The notes beneath the pieces were generated by a model. It saw only the letters and a list, made by a program, of their open reading frames with translations, did not search any database and had not been told where the DNA came from. The position numbers and the translations under genes are program-made. Shown piece after piece: positions 1 through 6,707 of a stretch of 13,039 nt of DNA. Position 1 is the first letter of the stretch. Each line of letters begins with the position of its first letter. The stretch lies in NCBI GenBank assembly GCA_018725205.1, contig QLUB01000045.1:1-13039 (forward strand), read 5' to 3'. The DNA comes from a candidate division NPL-UPA2 bacterium. Its GTDB lineage: Bacteria > Bacillota > UBA994.

Positions 1-2
1 TT

Positions 3-78
3 TGGTGGAGCTAAGCGGGATCGAACCGCTGACCTCTTGACTGCCAGTCAAGCGCTCTCCCAGCTGAGCTATAGCCCC
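3..78 (-). tRNA. tRNA-Ala (anticodon GGC)
   Basis: Read on the minus strand this is a complete 76-nt cloverleaf. The 7-bp acceptor stem GGGGCTA/TAGCTCC has one G-T wobble. The D arm contains AGCTCAGCTGGGAGAGC, and the T arm contains GGTTCGATCC. The anticodon stem CTTGA/TCAAG closes the loop CTGGCAG, giving anticodon GGC (reads the alanine codon GCC). The 3' CCA is encoded at 3-5. The downstream flank is only two bases, so I cannot see whether more tRNA genes follow. Confidence 0.97.
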
Positions 79-114
79 ACGTAATGCGTACAGCCGTTGG
101 CAGGTACGTTTCTT

Positions 115-143
115 ATTATACTTAGGACAACTAGGGCTGTCAA
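115..143 (-). promoter_or_regulatory. Consensus housekeeping-sigma promoter of tRNA-Ala
   Basis: The minus strand has TTGACA (143-138), a 17-bp spacer and TATAAT (120-115), a perfect 12/12 match to the sigma-70/sigma-A consensus. The predicted start is near 108, about 30 nt upstream of the mature tRNA 5' end at 78. It lies just after the stop of the upstream nnr gene, so the tRNA has its own strong promoter as well as any read-through. Confidence 0.9.
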
Positions 144-163
144 CGCAAACTTACATGATCAGC

Positions 164-1711
164 TTATCTCCCTAACTCGCGCCACACTTCGGGTAGTGAC
201 GCCAGCACATCGCTCGCAGTAAGGCCCATAAAGCCTTTGGCACGGGCGGCGGCGTCCCCTGCTGTGCCGTGTGCGTAGACACCTAACGCAGCTGCTAGTG
301 ATGGGGTAAGCCCGTGGGCCATCAGCGCTGAAATCACTCCGGCGAGCACATCGCCCATGCCTGCGGTCGCCATACCGGGGTTGCCGCTCTGGTTTAGATA
401 GATTTCACCGCCGGGGTCAGCTACTACCGTGCGCGCCCCCTTCAACACAACGGTGCATTGCCATTCTACGGCGTACCGTCTGGCGACATCTACGCGCTGC
501 CTTTGTATTTCGTCCACCGAGAGCCCCGTTAGACGGGACATCTCGCCGGGATGCGGCGTAACGACTATTTCCCCGCGGTGCTGAGTGAGCAGCGCTGTGT
601 GTCCGGCCAACCCAGTTAAGGCGTCAGCATCGAGGATGAGGGGAGCGCGCATATCAGGCAGAACTTGTCGCAACCAAGCAAACGTCTCCTCGTGCCGGCC
701 TAATCCCATGCCAAGCGCAACTACCGAGGCACGACCGGCTAGAGCCACGAACTCCTCTGCTGCAGCAGTTCCCATATGGCCCCCGTCGACATCCGCCAAA
801 CCATGGGTGATTACCTCGCTGGTTTTCCCAGCCACAATATGCTGCAGTGTCCTCGGGAGGGCTGCTGCAACTAAGCCTGCCCCACTGCGCAAGGCTGCCT
901 CAGCAGCTAAAGAGACCGCGCCAGTCATGCCCGGTGAGCCGCCGACTGCCAAAACCCGACCGAAGGTACCCTTGTGGCTGTCAGGCGAGCGTGCGGGCAG
1001 CAGCCCCTGACACCACTCCCTAGTGATGAGGTTATGCCGGAAGCGACTCGCCGCAACTACGCTGCGCGGCAAGGAGATGTCGGCTACCCGTATTGTGCCT
1101 GCATAGCGTGCACCTGGCTCGAGGTATAGCCCAATCTTAGGCAACCCAAACGTAACCGTAGTAGTAGCTTGGACGCAGGGTCCAAGGACTTCCCCGGTGT
1201 CGGCGATCAGCCCCGAGGGCACATCTACTGCCAGTATAGGCTGACCTGCCGCGTTCATGAAGTGCACGACGTCCTGCGCCAGACCTGTGATTTGCCCGGC
1301 AAAGCCCGTCCCATAAAGGGCATCCACGATAAGGTTTGCCGTCCCTAGTTCAGTCGCTAGCAATGATAGCAGATCCTCGCCCATCTTCTGCACGGGGACA
1401 CCCATGTGCATGAGTATGTCGTAGTTGATGCGGGTGTCGCTCTGCATGGCCTCGGGTGTGCCGACCAAAAAGACCCTAGTCTCTCCACCGCGATTAGCGA
1501 CGTGGCGCGCGACAACAAAGCCATCCCCGCCGTTATTACCCGAGCCTGCCAGAACAACCACTCGTTTGCCGTGGTAGTCCCCCACAAGCTCTTGTCCGGC
1601 AGCCACAACGGCTAGGCCTGCATTCTCCATCAGAACGACACTAGGGATACCGCACTGCGTCATAGCCTGCGCTTCTAATGCGCGTATTTCCTTGGCGGTG
1701 ACAAGCTTCAC
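164..1711 (-). CDS. nnr: Bifunctional NAD(P)HX epimerase / ADP-dependent NAD(P)HX dehydratase
   Basis: This 515-residue cytoplasmic repair enzyme fuses the two activities that restore hydrated NADH and NADPH. The N-terminal epimerase (YjeF_N) half, residues 1 to about 215, shows GSGNNGGDG at 57-64, VDALYGTGF at 129-137 and DVPSG at 163-167. The C-terminal ribokinase-like dehydratase half, about 225-512, shows GGSPGMTGA (257-265), DADAL (361-365), TPHPGE (385-390) and GNPGMATAGMGD (443-454), where D454 is the likely catalytic base. The family usually has GGTGD at this spot; here it is AGMGD. Length fits the fused family form. The start is GTG, overlapping the rsfS stop in a GTGA tetranucleotide, so translation is probably coupled. 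It is the last protein gene of the cluster; no intrinsic terminator is visible before the tRNA. Confidence 0.96.
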   Translation of the reverse strand: MKLVTAKEIRALEAQAMTQCGIPSVVLMENAGLAVVAAGQELVGDYHGKRVVVLAGSGNNGGDGFVVARHVANRGGETRVFLVGTPEAMQSDTRINYDILMHMGVPVQKMGEDLLSLLATELGTANLIVDALYGTGFAGQITGLAQDVVHFMNAAGQPILAVDVPSGLIADTGEVLGPCVQATTTVTFGLPKIGLYLEPGARYAGTIRVADISLPRSVVAASRFRHNLITREWCQGLLPARSPDSHKGTFGRVLAVGGSPGMTGAVSLAAEAALRSGAGLVAAALPRTLQHIVAGKTSEVITHGLADVDGGHMGTAAAEEFVALAGRASVVALGMGLGRHEETFAWLRQVLPDMRAPLILDADALTGLAGHTALLTQHRGEIVVTPHPGEMSRLTGLSVDEIQRQRVDVARRYAVEWQCTVVLKGARTVVADPGGEIYLNQSGNPGMATAGMGDVLAGVISALMAHGLTPSLAAALGVYAHGTAGDAAARAKGFMGLTASDVLASLPEVWRELGR

Positions 1712-2046
1712 AGCACCACGACCTTAGCTCCGCCCCACAAACGTTCTAGGGCGTAGAATTCACGGGCTTCCTCGCGGAAGACATGCACTACCACGTCACC
1801 AAGGTCAAGCAACATCCAGATGCCCTCGGGATCACCTTCGCGCCCAATAAACGTCTTACCGCTTAAGACAAGCTCCTTCTCGATGTGGTCCGCAATGGTC
1901 AGGGAATGCGTTCGCGACGTGGCAGTGACTATGAGAAAGTAATCTGTGACGTGAGACAGCAGCGAGAGATCGAGGATAACCGGACGAAGCGCCTTCTTGT
2001 CATCGGCCAAAGATGCCGCCTTTATTGCCAACTGCAGTGCCGTAAT
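1708..2046 (-). CDS. rsfS: Ribosomal silencing factor RsfS (RsfA/Iojap family), proposed ATT start
   Basis: RsfS binds ribosomal protein L14 on the 50S subunit and blocks subunit joining under nutrient stress. The family signature is visible: AADDKK-like ASLADDKK near the N terminus, VILDLSLLSHVTDYFLIVTATS in the centre, and EGIWMLLDLGDVVVHVF followed by REFYALERLW at the C terminus. The first conventional start is TTG at 2031, but it has no ribosome binding site and lies 22 nt from the nearest one. The same frame stays open to a TGA at 2050-2052. An ATT codon at 2046-2044 sits 7 nt after the core GGAG of GAGGAG and gives the N terminus MTALQLAIKAA, matching the family's usual L-x-LA start. 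I therefore use ATT (112 residues). Family identity is sure; the start is inferred. It ends in a 4-bp overlap with nnr. Confidence 0.9.
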   Translation of the reverse strand: MTALQLAIKAASLADDKKALRPVILDLSLLSHVTDYFLIVTATSRTHSLTIADHIEKELVLSGKTFIGREGDPEGIWMLLDLGDVVVHVFREEAREFYALERLWGGAKVVVL

Positions 2047-2053
2047 GATTCAA

Positions 2054-2059
2054 CTCCTC
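2054..2059 (-). promoter_or_regulatory. Ribosome binding site deciding the rsfS start
   Basis: On the minus strand GAGGAG occupies 2059-2054 and begins at the last base of the LCP-gene stop codon (TAG, 2061-2059). From the GGAG core (2057-2054), spacing is 7 nt to ATT at 2046, 16 nt to CTG at 2037 and 22 nt to TTG at 2031. Only the ATT (or the adjacent ATC at 2049, 4 nt away) is at a workable distance. Confidence 0.7.
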
Positions 2060-3234
2060 TATCGCCAAAAATCTTTCCCAAGAACGATGGTCACTCTAAC
2101 GTCCCGCGTTATCCGCTCACTAAACACGTTGCCTTGTCTAAGCACGCGATACACCGCGTAGCCCATTTCGTCATAGCCGTTGTGCACGGTAATGCGCGTT
2201 TTCTCTGCCACTTCTGATACCGCCTTGACGTCTACCACCGTGAAGCCACGACGGGTGAGCACCTCTGCCGCGCGCTCCCCTTGGTTGTTGCCGCTCGCGT
2301 CTTCAACGCGTACGGTAATTTCCGAAGGTTCACTTGCTAAGGCATCCCAAAAATACTCGCGCAGCATGCCATCCGTGGTTTTTTCATCTACTAACCAGAA
2401 ACTGACTCCATTAATCCATCCATCGGTTCCGGGCAGCGTCAGCATTGTCACTTTCTCGGGACTAATGTTGCCTAACAACGGCAGGTACTTAAGAATTGCC
2501 TGGGCATCGATGTTGGTACGCACGCTGCTTAAGGCAATATCGACGATTGAGTTTACACGCATTATATTCGCTGGCCGAAGCATAGTGCGTAGAGCGGCGA
2601 TCATAAAACGCTGCTGACGGGCAATCCGGCCCATGTCCCCTTCACTGCCGCGGTATCTTACGTACTGCTCAGCTTTATCTCCATCAAGTATCTGCTGCCC
2701 GCGGCGCAGGTTAATAACGAGGTCTTGGTAAGGATCCTCGTAGAACATGTTCTTTTCTACATAATAGTCTACCCCGCCGATGGCATCAATTAGGCGCCTA
2801 AACCCGCGGTGCTCAAGGCGTACATAAAAGTGAAGCGGGATGTCGAGCAGCCTCTCGACGGTATCAACGGCTAACCGGATGCCCCCGTGGGCGTGTGCCG
2901 CGTTTATCTTGTCTTGGTGCCTGCGCCCTGGTATGGACACGCGGCTGTCGCGGGGCAGTGACAGTACTCTTACTTCGTACGTCACGGGGTCTAGGCTTAC
3001 GACCATCATTGTATCTGTACGCAGCGCACCCTGCTTGCCCCCTTCGAGCAAGCCGGCATCGGTCCCGAGCACTAGGACGTTAACCTTAGCGTTAACCCAC
3101 GGAGGCGTCAGCGTAACGGGCCCTTCATAGTGCGGGACGGGCGCGAGCCCGTTTAACACCAGCACGGCAGAGCCCACAACGACGCTCAGTATAAGACAGA
3201 TTGCGGCCACAAGATAGCGAAAAAACGTATGCAT
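2059..3234 (-). CDS. LytR-CpsA-Psr (LCP) family wall-polymer ligase with LytR_C domain
   Basis: LCP proteins transfer lipid-linked anionic glycopolymers, such as teichoic acids or capsule, onto peptidoglycan outside the membrane. This 391-residue protein has one N-terminal membrane span (about 7-29). The LCP domain covers about 50-218: NVLVLGTDAG (52-61), RTDTMMV (72-78), LPRDSRV (93-99), KIN (109-111), IDAIGGVDY (149-157) and YVRYRGSEGDMGRIARQQRF (191-210), which carry the Asp and Arg residues that bind metal and pyrophosphate in the family. Residues about 305-387 form a LytR_C domain. The ATG start has a strong GGAGG about 8 nt upstream. It lies between nadD and rsfS, where many Bacillota also carry yqeK, absent here. 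The polymer it attaches cannot be told from the sequence. Confidence 0.93.
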   Translation of the reverse strand: MHTFFRYLVAAICLILSVVVGSAVLVLNGLAPVPHYEGPVTLTPPWVNAKVNVLVLGTDAGLLEGGKQGALRTDTMMVVSLDPVTYEVRVLSLPRDSRVSIPGRRHQDKINAAHAHGGIRLAVDTVERLLDIPLHFYVRLEHRGFRRLIDAIGGVDYYVEKNMFYEDPYQDLVINLRRGQQILDGDKAEQYVRYRGSEGDMGRIARQQRFMIAALRTMLRPANIMRVNSIVDIALSSVRTNIDAQAILKYLPLLGNISPEKVTMLTLPGTDGWINGVSFWLVDEKTTDGMLREYFWDALASEPSEITVRVEDASGNNQGERAAEVLTRRGFTVVDVKAVSEVAEKTRITVHNGYDEMGYAVYRVLRQGNVFSERITRDVRVTIVLGKDFWR

Positions 3235-3270
3235 TTGCCGCCTCCTCTCCGTTTCTTTATGGCTAGTTAT

Positions 3271-3297
3271 AGTATAAGATGAAACATGCGCTGTGAA
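3271..3297 (-). promoter_or_regulatory. Possible promoter of the LCP gene
   Basis: The 85-bp gap between nadD and the LCP gene has on the minus strand TTCACA (3297-3292), a short 15-bp spacer and TATACT (3276-3271). The hexamers each match consensus at five of six positions, but the spacer is shorter than ideal. It would let the LCP-rsfS-nnr group be transcribed separately from obgE-nadD. Confidence 0.35.
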
Positions 3298-3319
3298 TAG
3301 TGGAAGCTAGAGGACAGCG

Positions 3320-3910
3320 CTAACGTGCGCCATTAAGATACAAGCGGTGCTCATAGATGTAATTCTCCACAGCTTCGGGCACTAGGTAGCGAATAGGCTC
3401 TCCTGCGCGGACTCGCCTGCGCAAGTCGGTCGAAGAAATGGCCATCGCCGGAACTTCCACGAGATGAATGTGGCCGCCCTGACGAAATCTCTCGCAGAGC
3501 GTATAGTCCGGGCGACTAGCGGCGACAAAATGACAGAGCGTTAACAATTCCGGAGCGCGGTGCCAAGTGTGAATGTCCCGCATCACATCGGCGCCAGTGA
3601 TAAAATACAGCTCGCAGTCAGGCCCATACATCTCGCCTAGTGCCAGCATCGTGTCAAAGGTGTACGAGTATCCTAGGCGGTCGATCTCGATGCGCGAAAC
3701 GCCAAACTCAGGGTTACTGAGGACGGCTAGGAAAGTCATGACGTATCGATGCTCGGCACTCGATACATCATTCCCCCGCTTATGCGGGGGCCGCCCGGTC
3801 GGCACAAACACCACCTGCTGCAGCCCAAAGCGGTGCCGTACGGCTTCTGCGGTGACGAGGTGCCCAAGGTGAATCGGGTCAAACGTCCCGCCCATTACGC
3901 CAATACGCAT
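3320..3910 (-). CDS. nadD: Nicotinate-nucleotide adenylyltransferase NadD
   Basis: NadD joins ATP and nicotinate mononucleotide to make nicotinate adenine dinucleotide, the penultimate step of NAD synthesis. The 196-residue protein has the two nucleotidyltransferase signatures: GGTFDPIHLGH at 7-17 (the HxGH motif is H14 to H17) and ISSTDLRRR at 158-166. GADVMRDIHTW at 106-116 matches the nicotinate-binding segment. Length is typical. The ATG start has AAGGAG 7 nt upstream, within the obgE 3' end, and only 4 bp separate it from obgE, so the two are co-transcribed. The following gene is not yqeK, the usual neighbour. With nnr downstream, the cluster holds one NAD synthesis and one NAD(P)H repair enzyme. 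Confidence 0.97.
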   Translation of the reverse strand: MRIGVMGGTFDPIHLGHLVTAEAVRHRFGLQQVVFVPTGRPPHKRGNDVSSAEHRYVMTFLAVLSNPEFGVSRIEIDRLGYSYTFDTMLALGEMYGPDCELYFITGADVMRDIHTWHRAPELLTLCHFVAASRPDYTLCERFRQGGHIHLVEVPAMAISSTDLRRRVRAGEPIRYLVPEAVENYIYEHRLYLNGAR

Positions 3911-3914
3911 GCAA

Positions 3915-5195
3915 TCACTCCTTCCGCGGCTCCTCGTCGTAGAAGGAAAACTGCTTGTTGCCGATTATTACCTGGGACCCCTCAGCAACACCAGCCCCCC
4001 TTAACAGATCAAATACCCCAAGACGTTTGAGTGCGAGCTGCATTCTGTGCACGGCGTCGTCATTATCAAGGTCGACGCGACTGACGAGACGCTCGACTTC
4101 TGTACCGCTAACGATGTAGACTTCTCCTTCTTTCAAGACCCCAAGCGGCACTACGTCCGAGCTGTCCGGCAAGCTCTCGATGACGTGTACGGGTGGCAGT
4201 GGAAGCGAAAGAACGAGGTCCATGGCGCGATGCAGTAAAGCAGGCATCCCCTCGCCGGAAACCGCCGATATCGGGAACACCTCATACCCCGCATGCGTCA
4301 GCTTGTCCACTAATAGTTCAACAAGTTGTCTGTCGGGTATGGCATCGACCTTGTTTAATGCAAGTAGCTGCGGGCGTCCGGCCAGTTCACTTGAATAACT
4401 GGCCAGCTCGTTGTTAATTATCTCTATATCCCGCAAGGGGTCTCGTCCCTCGGTGCCCGCAGCGTCCACGACGTGAATTAACGCACGCGTGCGTTCGATG
4501 TGCCTTAAGAAGGCGTGTCCTAATCCTTGGCCGAGATGAGCGCCCTCAATCAGGCCCGGAATATCGGCCATGACAAAGCTGCGCCCATCTAGGTACACAA
4601 CTCCAAGATGCGGCTCCAGCGTGGTAAACGGATAGTCGGCCACGCGCGGGCGGGCAGCAGAGACGGCAGCTAGCAGTGTGGACTTGCCGGCATTAGGAAA
4701 CCCTACTAATCCGACGTCGGCAATGACCTTTAGTTCCAGCCTAATCTCGCGCTCAATGCCAGCTCTCCCTTTTTCAGCAAAGTTCGGGGCCTGCCGCACC
4801 GCAGTCGCAAACCGTGCGTTGCCGCGCCCGCCTCTTCCGCCCGGGAACATGAGCACCCTGTCTCCCGCACTTACGAGGTCAGCTAATACGCGACCCGTCT
4901 TTACATCTATGATGACTGTGCCGGGCGCAACTTTAAGCACGAGGTCTTCGCCTGCGTGCCCGTGCATGTTTCTGTAGGCACCATTTTCGCCGTCAGCAGC
5001 AAAGAAGCGCTTGCGAAAGCGGTAGGCCATTAGTGTGTGGGACTCTGGGTCGGCGACGACATAGACATCGCCACCTTTCCCGCCGTCTCCACCCGAGGGA
5101 CCACCCTGCGGCACATATTTCTCCCGGCGAAAAGTAGCCGCCCCGTTACCCCCACTACCTGACTTAACAGTAATCGTGACACTATCTACAAACAC
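3915..5195 (-). CDS. obgE: Obg/CgtA GTPase with C-terminal OCT domain
   Basis: Obg is an essential GTPase that acts in late 50S subunit assembly and in (p)ppGpp-linked stress control. All three domains are present in 426 residues. The glycine-rich Obg fold covers about 1-158, with many GGxGG motifs such as GGPSGGDGGKGGD at 31-43. The G domain has G1 GFPNAGKS (165-172), switch-II DIPG (211-214), NKVD (281-284) and SAVSG (310-314). The OCT domain covers about 348-419, an addition common in Bacillota and Actinomycetota. The start is GTG with a strong AGGAGG a few bases upstream. The first 10 bp overlap the end of the spo0B-like gene, so translation is probably coupled, and nadD follows by 4 bp. 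Confidence 0.97.
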   Translation of the reverse strand: MFVDSVTITVKSGSGGNGAATFRREKYVPQGGPSGGDGGKGGDVYVVADPESHTLMAYRFRKRFFAADGENGAYRNMHGHAGEDLVLKVAPGTVIIDVKTGRVLADLVSAGDRVLMFPGGRGGRGNARFATAVRQAPNFAEKGRAGIEREIRLELKVIADVGLVGFPNAGKSTLLAAVSAARPRVADYPFTTLEPHLGVVYLDGRSFVMADIPGLIEGAHLGQGLGHAFLRHIERTRALIHVVDAAGTEGRDPLRDIEIINNELASYSSELAGRPQLLALNKVDAIPDRQLVELLVDKLTHAGYEVFPISAVSGEGMPALLHRAMDLVLSLPLPPVHVIESLPDSSDVVPLGVLKEGEVYIVSGTEVERLVSRVDLDNDDAVHRMQLALKRLGVFDLLRGAGVAEGSQVIIGNKQFSFYDEEPRKE

Positions 5196-5902
5196 AGGTC
5201 CTCCTCCTCGCTAGGGCTCACTTTCTGCACCTCGAGCATGACGCTATGCTCCACATGGCTCCACTTAACCCGAGCGCCTGAAACAAGGGTTATGTCCAGT
5301 TTCTTGGGCAGCGCAGCTCCTGTGACGGGCGACTTAGGCGCGGCAAAGCGCAGTTTCCACGCCCGTGGCTCCTCTTTAAGCTCGAGCTGCACCTCAATCA
5401 GCCCTGTAGCCTCCGCTAGACCACGGTAGTAAGCCCATACGGCAATGATGCCGTCATTCCATGCAGGCCACTGTCTAGATGCACCCCCGAAGTCCCCTGA
5501 AGCAGAGAAGGTCAGCCGGACACCGCAGAGCTCTGCCTCCTCCCACATGTCAAACAGGCAACAACTTAAATCCCAGTTATGAATGCCAAAGATGAGCCCC
5601 GCGGCTCTAATCCGCCCAATAACCTTATCGACGCGCTGGAGTACCTCAGGCACAGGCTTGTGCAGCTGAACAGCGCCGTACACTAACTGCAGGTCGTTTA
5701 GGAGGTCATGGCAAAGTCGGCTGAAACGCTGGACGAAGGAACCCTCCGTCAGAGTCATGATCTCTTGCCGTTTCGGGCGGGGGGAAGTTAACAGCGCAAA
5801 CAACACCGCCGCCGCAACAAGGCGTAGCGGCCAGGATGGCAGGAGAACCATGGCGGACAAACCTGTTGCCAGAATAAGACGTTTCCTTATGACAAACACC
5901 AC
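5186..5902 (-). CDS. Spo0B-like phosphotransferase / sensor-kinase-like protein with N-terminal membrane anchor
   Basis: The segment HDLLNDLQLVYGAVQL (H65-L80) closely resembles the H-box of Bacillus Spo0B (HDWMNKLQL...), whose histidine relays phosphate from Spo0F to Spo0A in the sporulation phosphorelay. H65 is the likely phospho-acceptor. The C-terminal part (about 115-230) fits the degenerate ATPase-like fold of Spo0B; I see no clear N, G1 or G2 ATP-binding boxes. Unlike Bacillus Spo0B, the first 40 residues form two hydrophobic stretches (about 9-22 and 26-39), so this protein is probably membrane-tethered. The place between rpmA and obgE is the Bacillus spo0B position. The start is uncertain: GTG at 5902 has no good ribosome binding site and lies 5 bp after the terminator U-tract; ATG codons at residues 18 and 49 are alternatives. 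Orthology to Spo0B is inferred from H-box and position. Confidence 0.8.
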   Translation of the reverse strand: MVFVIRKRLILATGLSAMVLLPSWPLRLVAAAVLFALLTSPRPKRQEIMTLTEGSFVQRFSRLCHDLLNDLQLVYGAVQLHKPVPEVLQRVDKVIGRIRAAGLIFGIHNWDLSCCLFDMWEEAELCGVRLTFSASGDFGGASRQWPAWNDGIIAVWAYYRGLAEATGLIEVQLELKEEPRAWKLRFAAPKSPVTGAALPKKLDITLVSGARVKWSHVEHSVMLEVQKVSPSEEEDLCL

Positions 5903-5907
5903 CTAAG

Positions 5908-5931
5908 AAAAAAACCCGGAAGCCCGGGTTT
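5908..5931 (-). terminator. Intrinsic terminator after rpmA
   Basis: On the minus strand AAACCCGG (5931-5924), loop GCTT and CCGGGTTT (5919-5912) form a perfect 8-bp hairpin followed by further T residues to 5908. It begins 8 bp after the rpmA stop and ends 5 bp before the GTG of the spo0B-like gene. It should stop most rplU-rpmA transcripts, so the genes beyond depend on read-through or on a promoter inside rpmA. Confidence 0.88.
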
Positions 5932-5939
5932 GGGTTGTG

Positions 5940-6203
5940 CTAGTTGGCCGGTGTTCCGTAGACACTGACTTTGGTGCGATCTCTGCCTAGGCGCTCGAAA
6001 GCGACCTTCCCACCGATTAGCGCGAACAGGGTATCATCTCGGCCTATGCCTACATTTTGCCCTGGGTGAATCTTGGTGCCGCGTTGCCTAACGAGGATAG
6101 AACCTGCGTTCACCAGCTGGCCGTCTTGACGTTTGACTCCGAGACGCTGCGAGTGTGAATCCCGACCGTTGCGTGAACTACCTACGCCCTTCTTTGAAGC
6201 CAT
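5940..6203 (-). CDS. rpmA: 50S ribosomal protein L27 (no Prp-cleaved extension)
   Basis: L27 reaches with its N terminus toward the peptidyl-transferase centre of the 50S subunit. The 87-residue sequence starts MASKKGVGSSRNGRDS and contains LGVKR, GTKIHPGQNVGIGRDDTLFAL and the usual GKVAFE end, all L27 hallmarks. In most Bacillota L27 begins with a short leader ending in FF that the protease Prp (YsxB) removes before A-S/H-K-K. Here the encoded protein begins at the mature residue. An AAGGAGG overlapping the rplU stop lies 7 nt before the ATG, and the 12-bp gap leaves no room for a longer start. Co-transcribed with rplU. Confidence 0.97.
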   Translation of the reverse strand: MASKKGVGSSRNGRDSHSQRLGVKRQDGQLVNAGSILVRQRGTKIHPGQNVGIGRDDTLFALIGGKVAFERLGRDRTKVSVYGTPAN

Positions 6204-6215
6204 TTCTACACCTCC

Positions 6216-6530
6216 TTAGTTAGCGGTAATGGACTCAATGACAACTTTGGTAAATGGCTGCCGATGGCCGTTCTTTTTGCGGTAGCGCGACTTGGCCTTG
6301 TAACGGAAGACAATAATCTTCTTCTCTTTGCCGTGCTCGAGGACTGTGCCTAAGACACACGCGCCGACGAGCAGTGGTGCGCCAAAAGCTACACTGCTAC
6401 CCTCACCTAAAGCTAGAACTTCCTTAAACTCCACTTGATCGCCGACATTGGCAGTGAGCTTTTCGACACGAATAGTGTCTCCCTGTTTGACGCGGTACTG
6501 TTTACCGCCTGTCTCGATGATTGCAAACAT
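6216..6530 (-). CDS. rplU: 50S ribosomal protein L21
   Basis: L21 binds 23S rRNA early in 50S assembly. The 104-residue protein starts MFAIIETGGKQYRVKQGD and carries KIIVFRYKAKSRYRKKNGHRQPFT near the C terminus, the family signature. I chose ATG at 6530 because AGGAGG (6543-6538) lies 7 nt upstream; a TTG one codon earlier is only 4 nt from it. First gene of the rplU-rpmA unit; the usual third partner ysxB/prp is missing between them. Regulation is probably by the structured leader upstream. Confidence 0.97.
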   Translation of the reverse strand: MFAIIETGGKQYRVKQGDTIRVEKLTANVGDQVEFKEVLALGEGSSVAFGAPLLVGACVLGTVLEHGKEKKIIVFRYKAKSRYRKKNGHRQPFTKVVIESITAN

Positions 6531-6543
6531 CAAAAGGCCTCCT

Positions 6544-6641
6544 GTGTGTTAGACTCGCCGTCATGCGGGGGCATAAAGCACTTCGTTCCCTAGACGAGCG
6601 GTTAAGGACAGTCGCAGTAGGCTCTGCAGCGTTCCTACGAG
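6544..6641 (-). ncRNA. Candidate L21-type ribosomal-protein leader RNA
   Basis: About 100 nt lie between the predicted rplU transcription start and its ribosome binding site. The RNA can form a long-range closing stem ACTCGT (6642-6637) with GCGAGT (6558-6553), an inner stem GTAGG (6638-6634) with CCTAC (6621-6617), and a small ATGC-CCCC-GCAT hairpin. The first two share bases and would trade pairs. L21 leaders are known upstream of rplU in Bacillota; I call it by place and structure only, without a covariance match. Confidence 0.5.
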
Positions 6642-6646
6642 TGTTA

Positions 6647-6675
6647 ATTGTAGCATAGAACAATAGGCTCGTCAA
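6647..6675 (-). promoter_or_regulatory. Promoter of rplU-rpmA
   Basis: The minus strand has TTGACG (6675-6670), a 17-bp spacer and TACAAT (6652-6647), 10 of 12 matches to the sigma-A consensus. Transcription would start near 6641, about 110 nt before the rplU ATG. It lies 32 bp beyond the stop of the neighbouring 173-residue gene, so rplU need not depend on that gene's transcript. Confidence 0.85.
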
Positions 6676-6707
6676 ATTTGCGTTTAGCGAGTTTGCATGC
6701 TTTGCGC

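Noticed and set aside
585..1010. 141-codon plus-strand open frame opposite nnr
   Set aside because: It mirrors a well-supported gene, is low in complexity (Ala, Ser, Pro rich) and matches nothing; it reflects base composition.
3774..3793. Perfect GC hairpin CCCCCGC-TTAT-GCGGGGG
   Set aside because: It lies inside nadD, encodes ordinary residues of that protein (PPHKRG) and has no T-run on either strand, so it is not a terminator and is probably chance.
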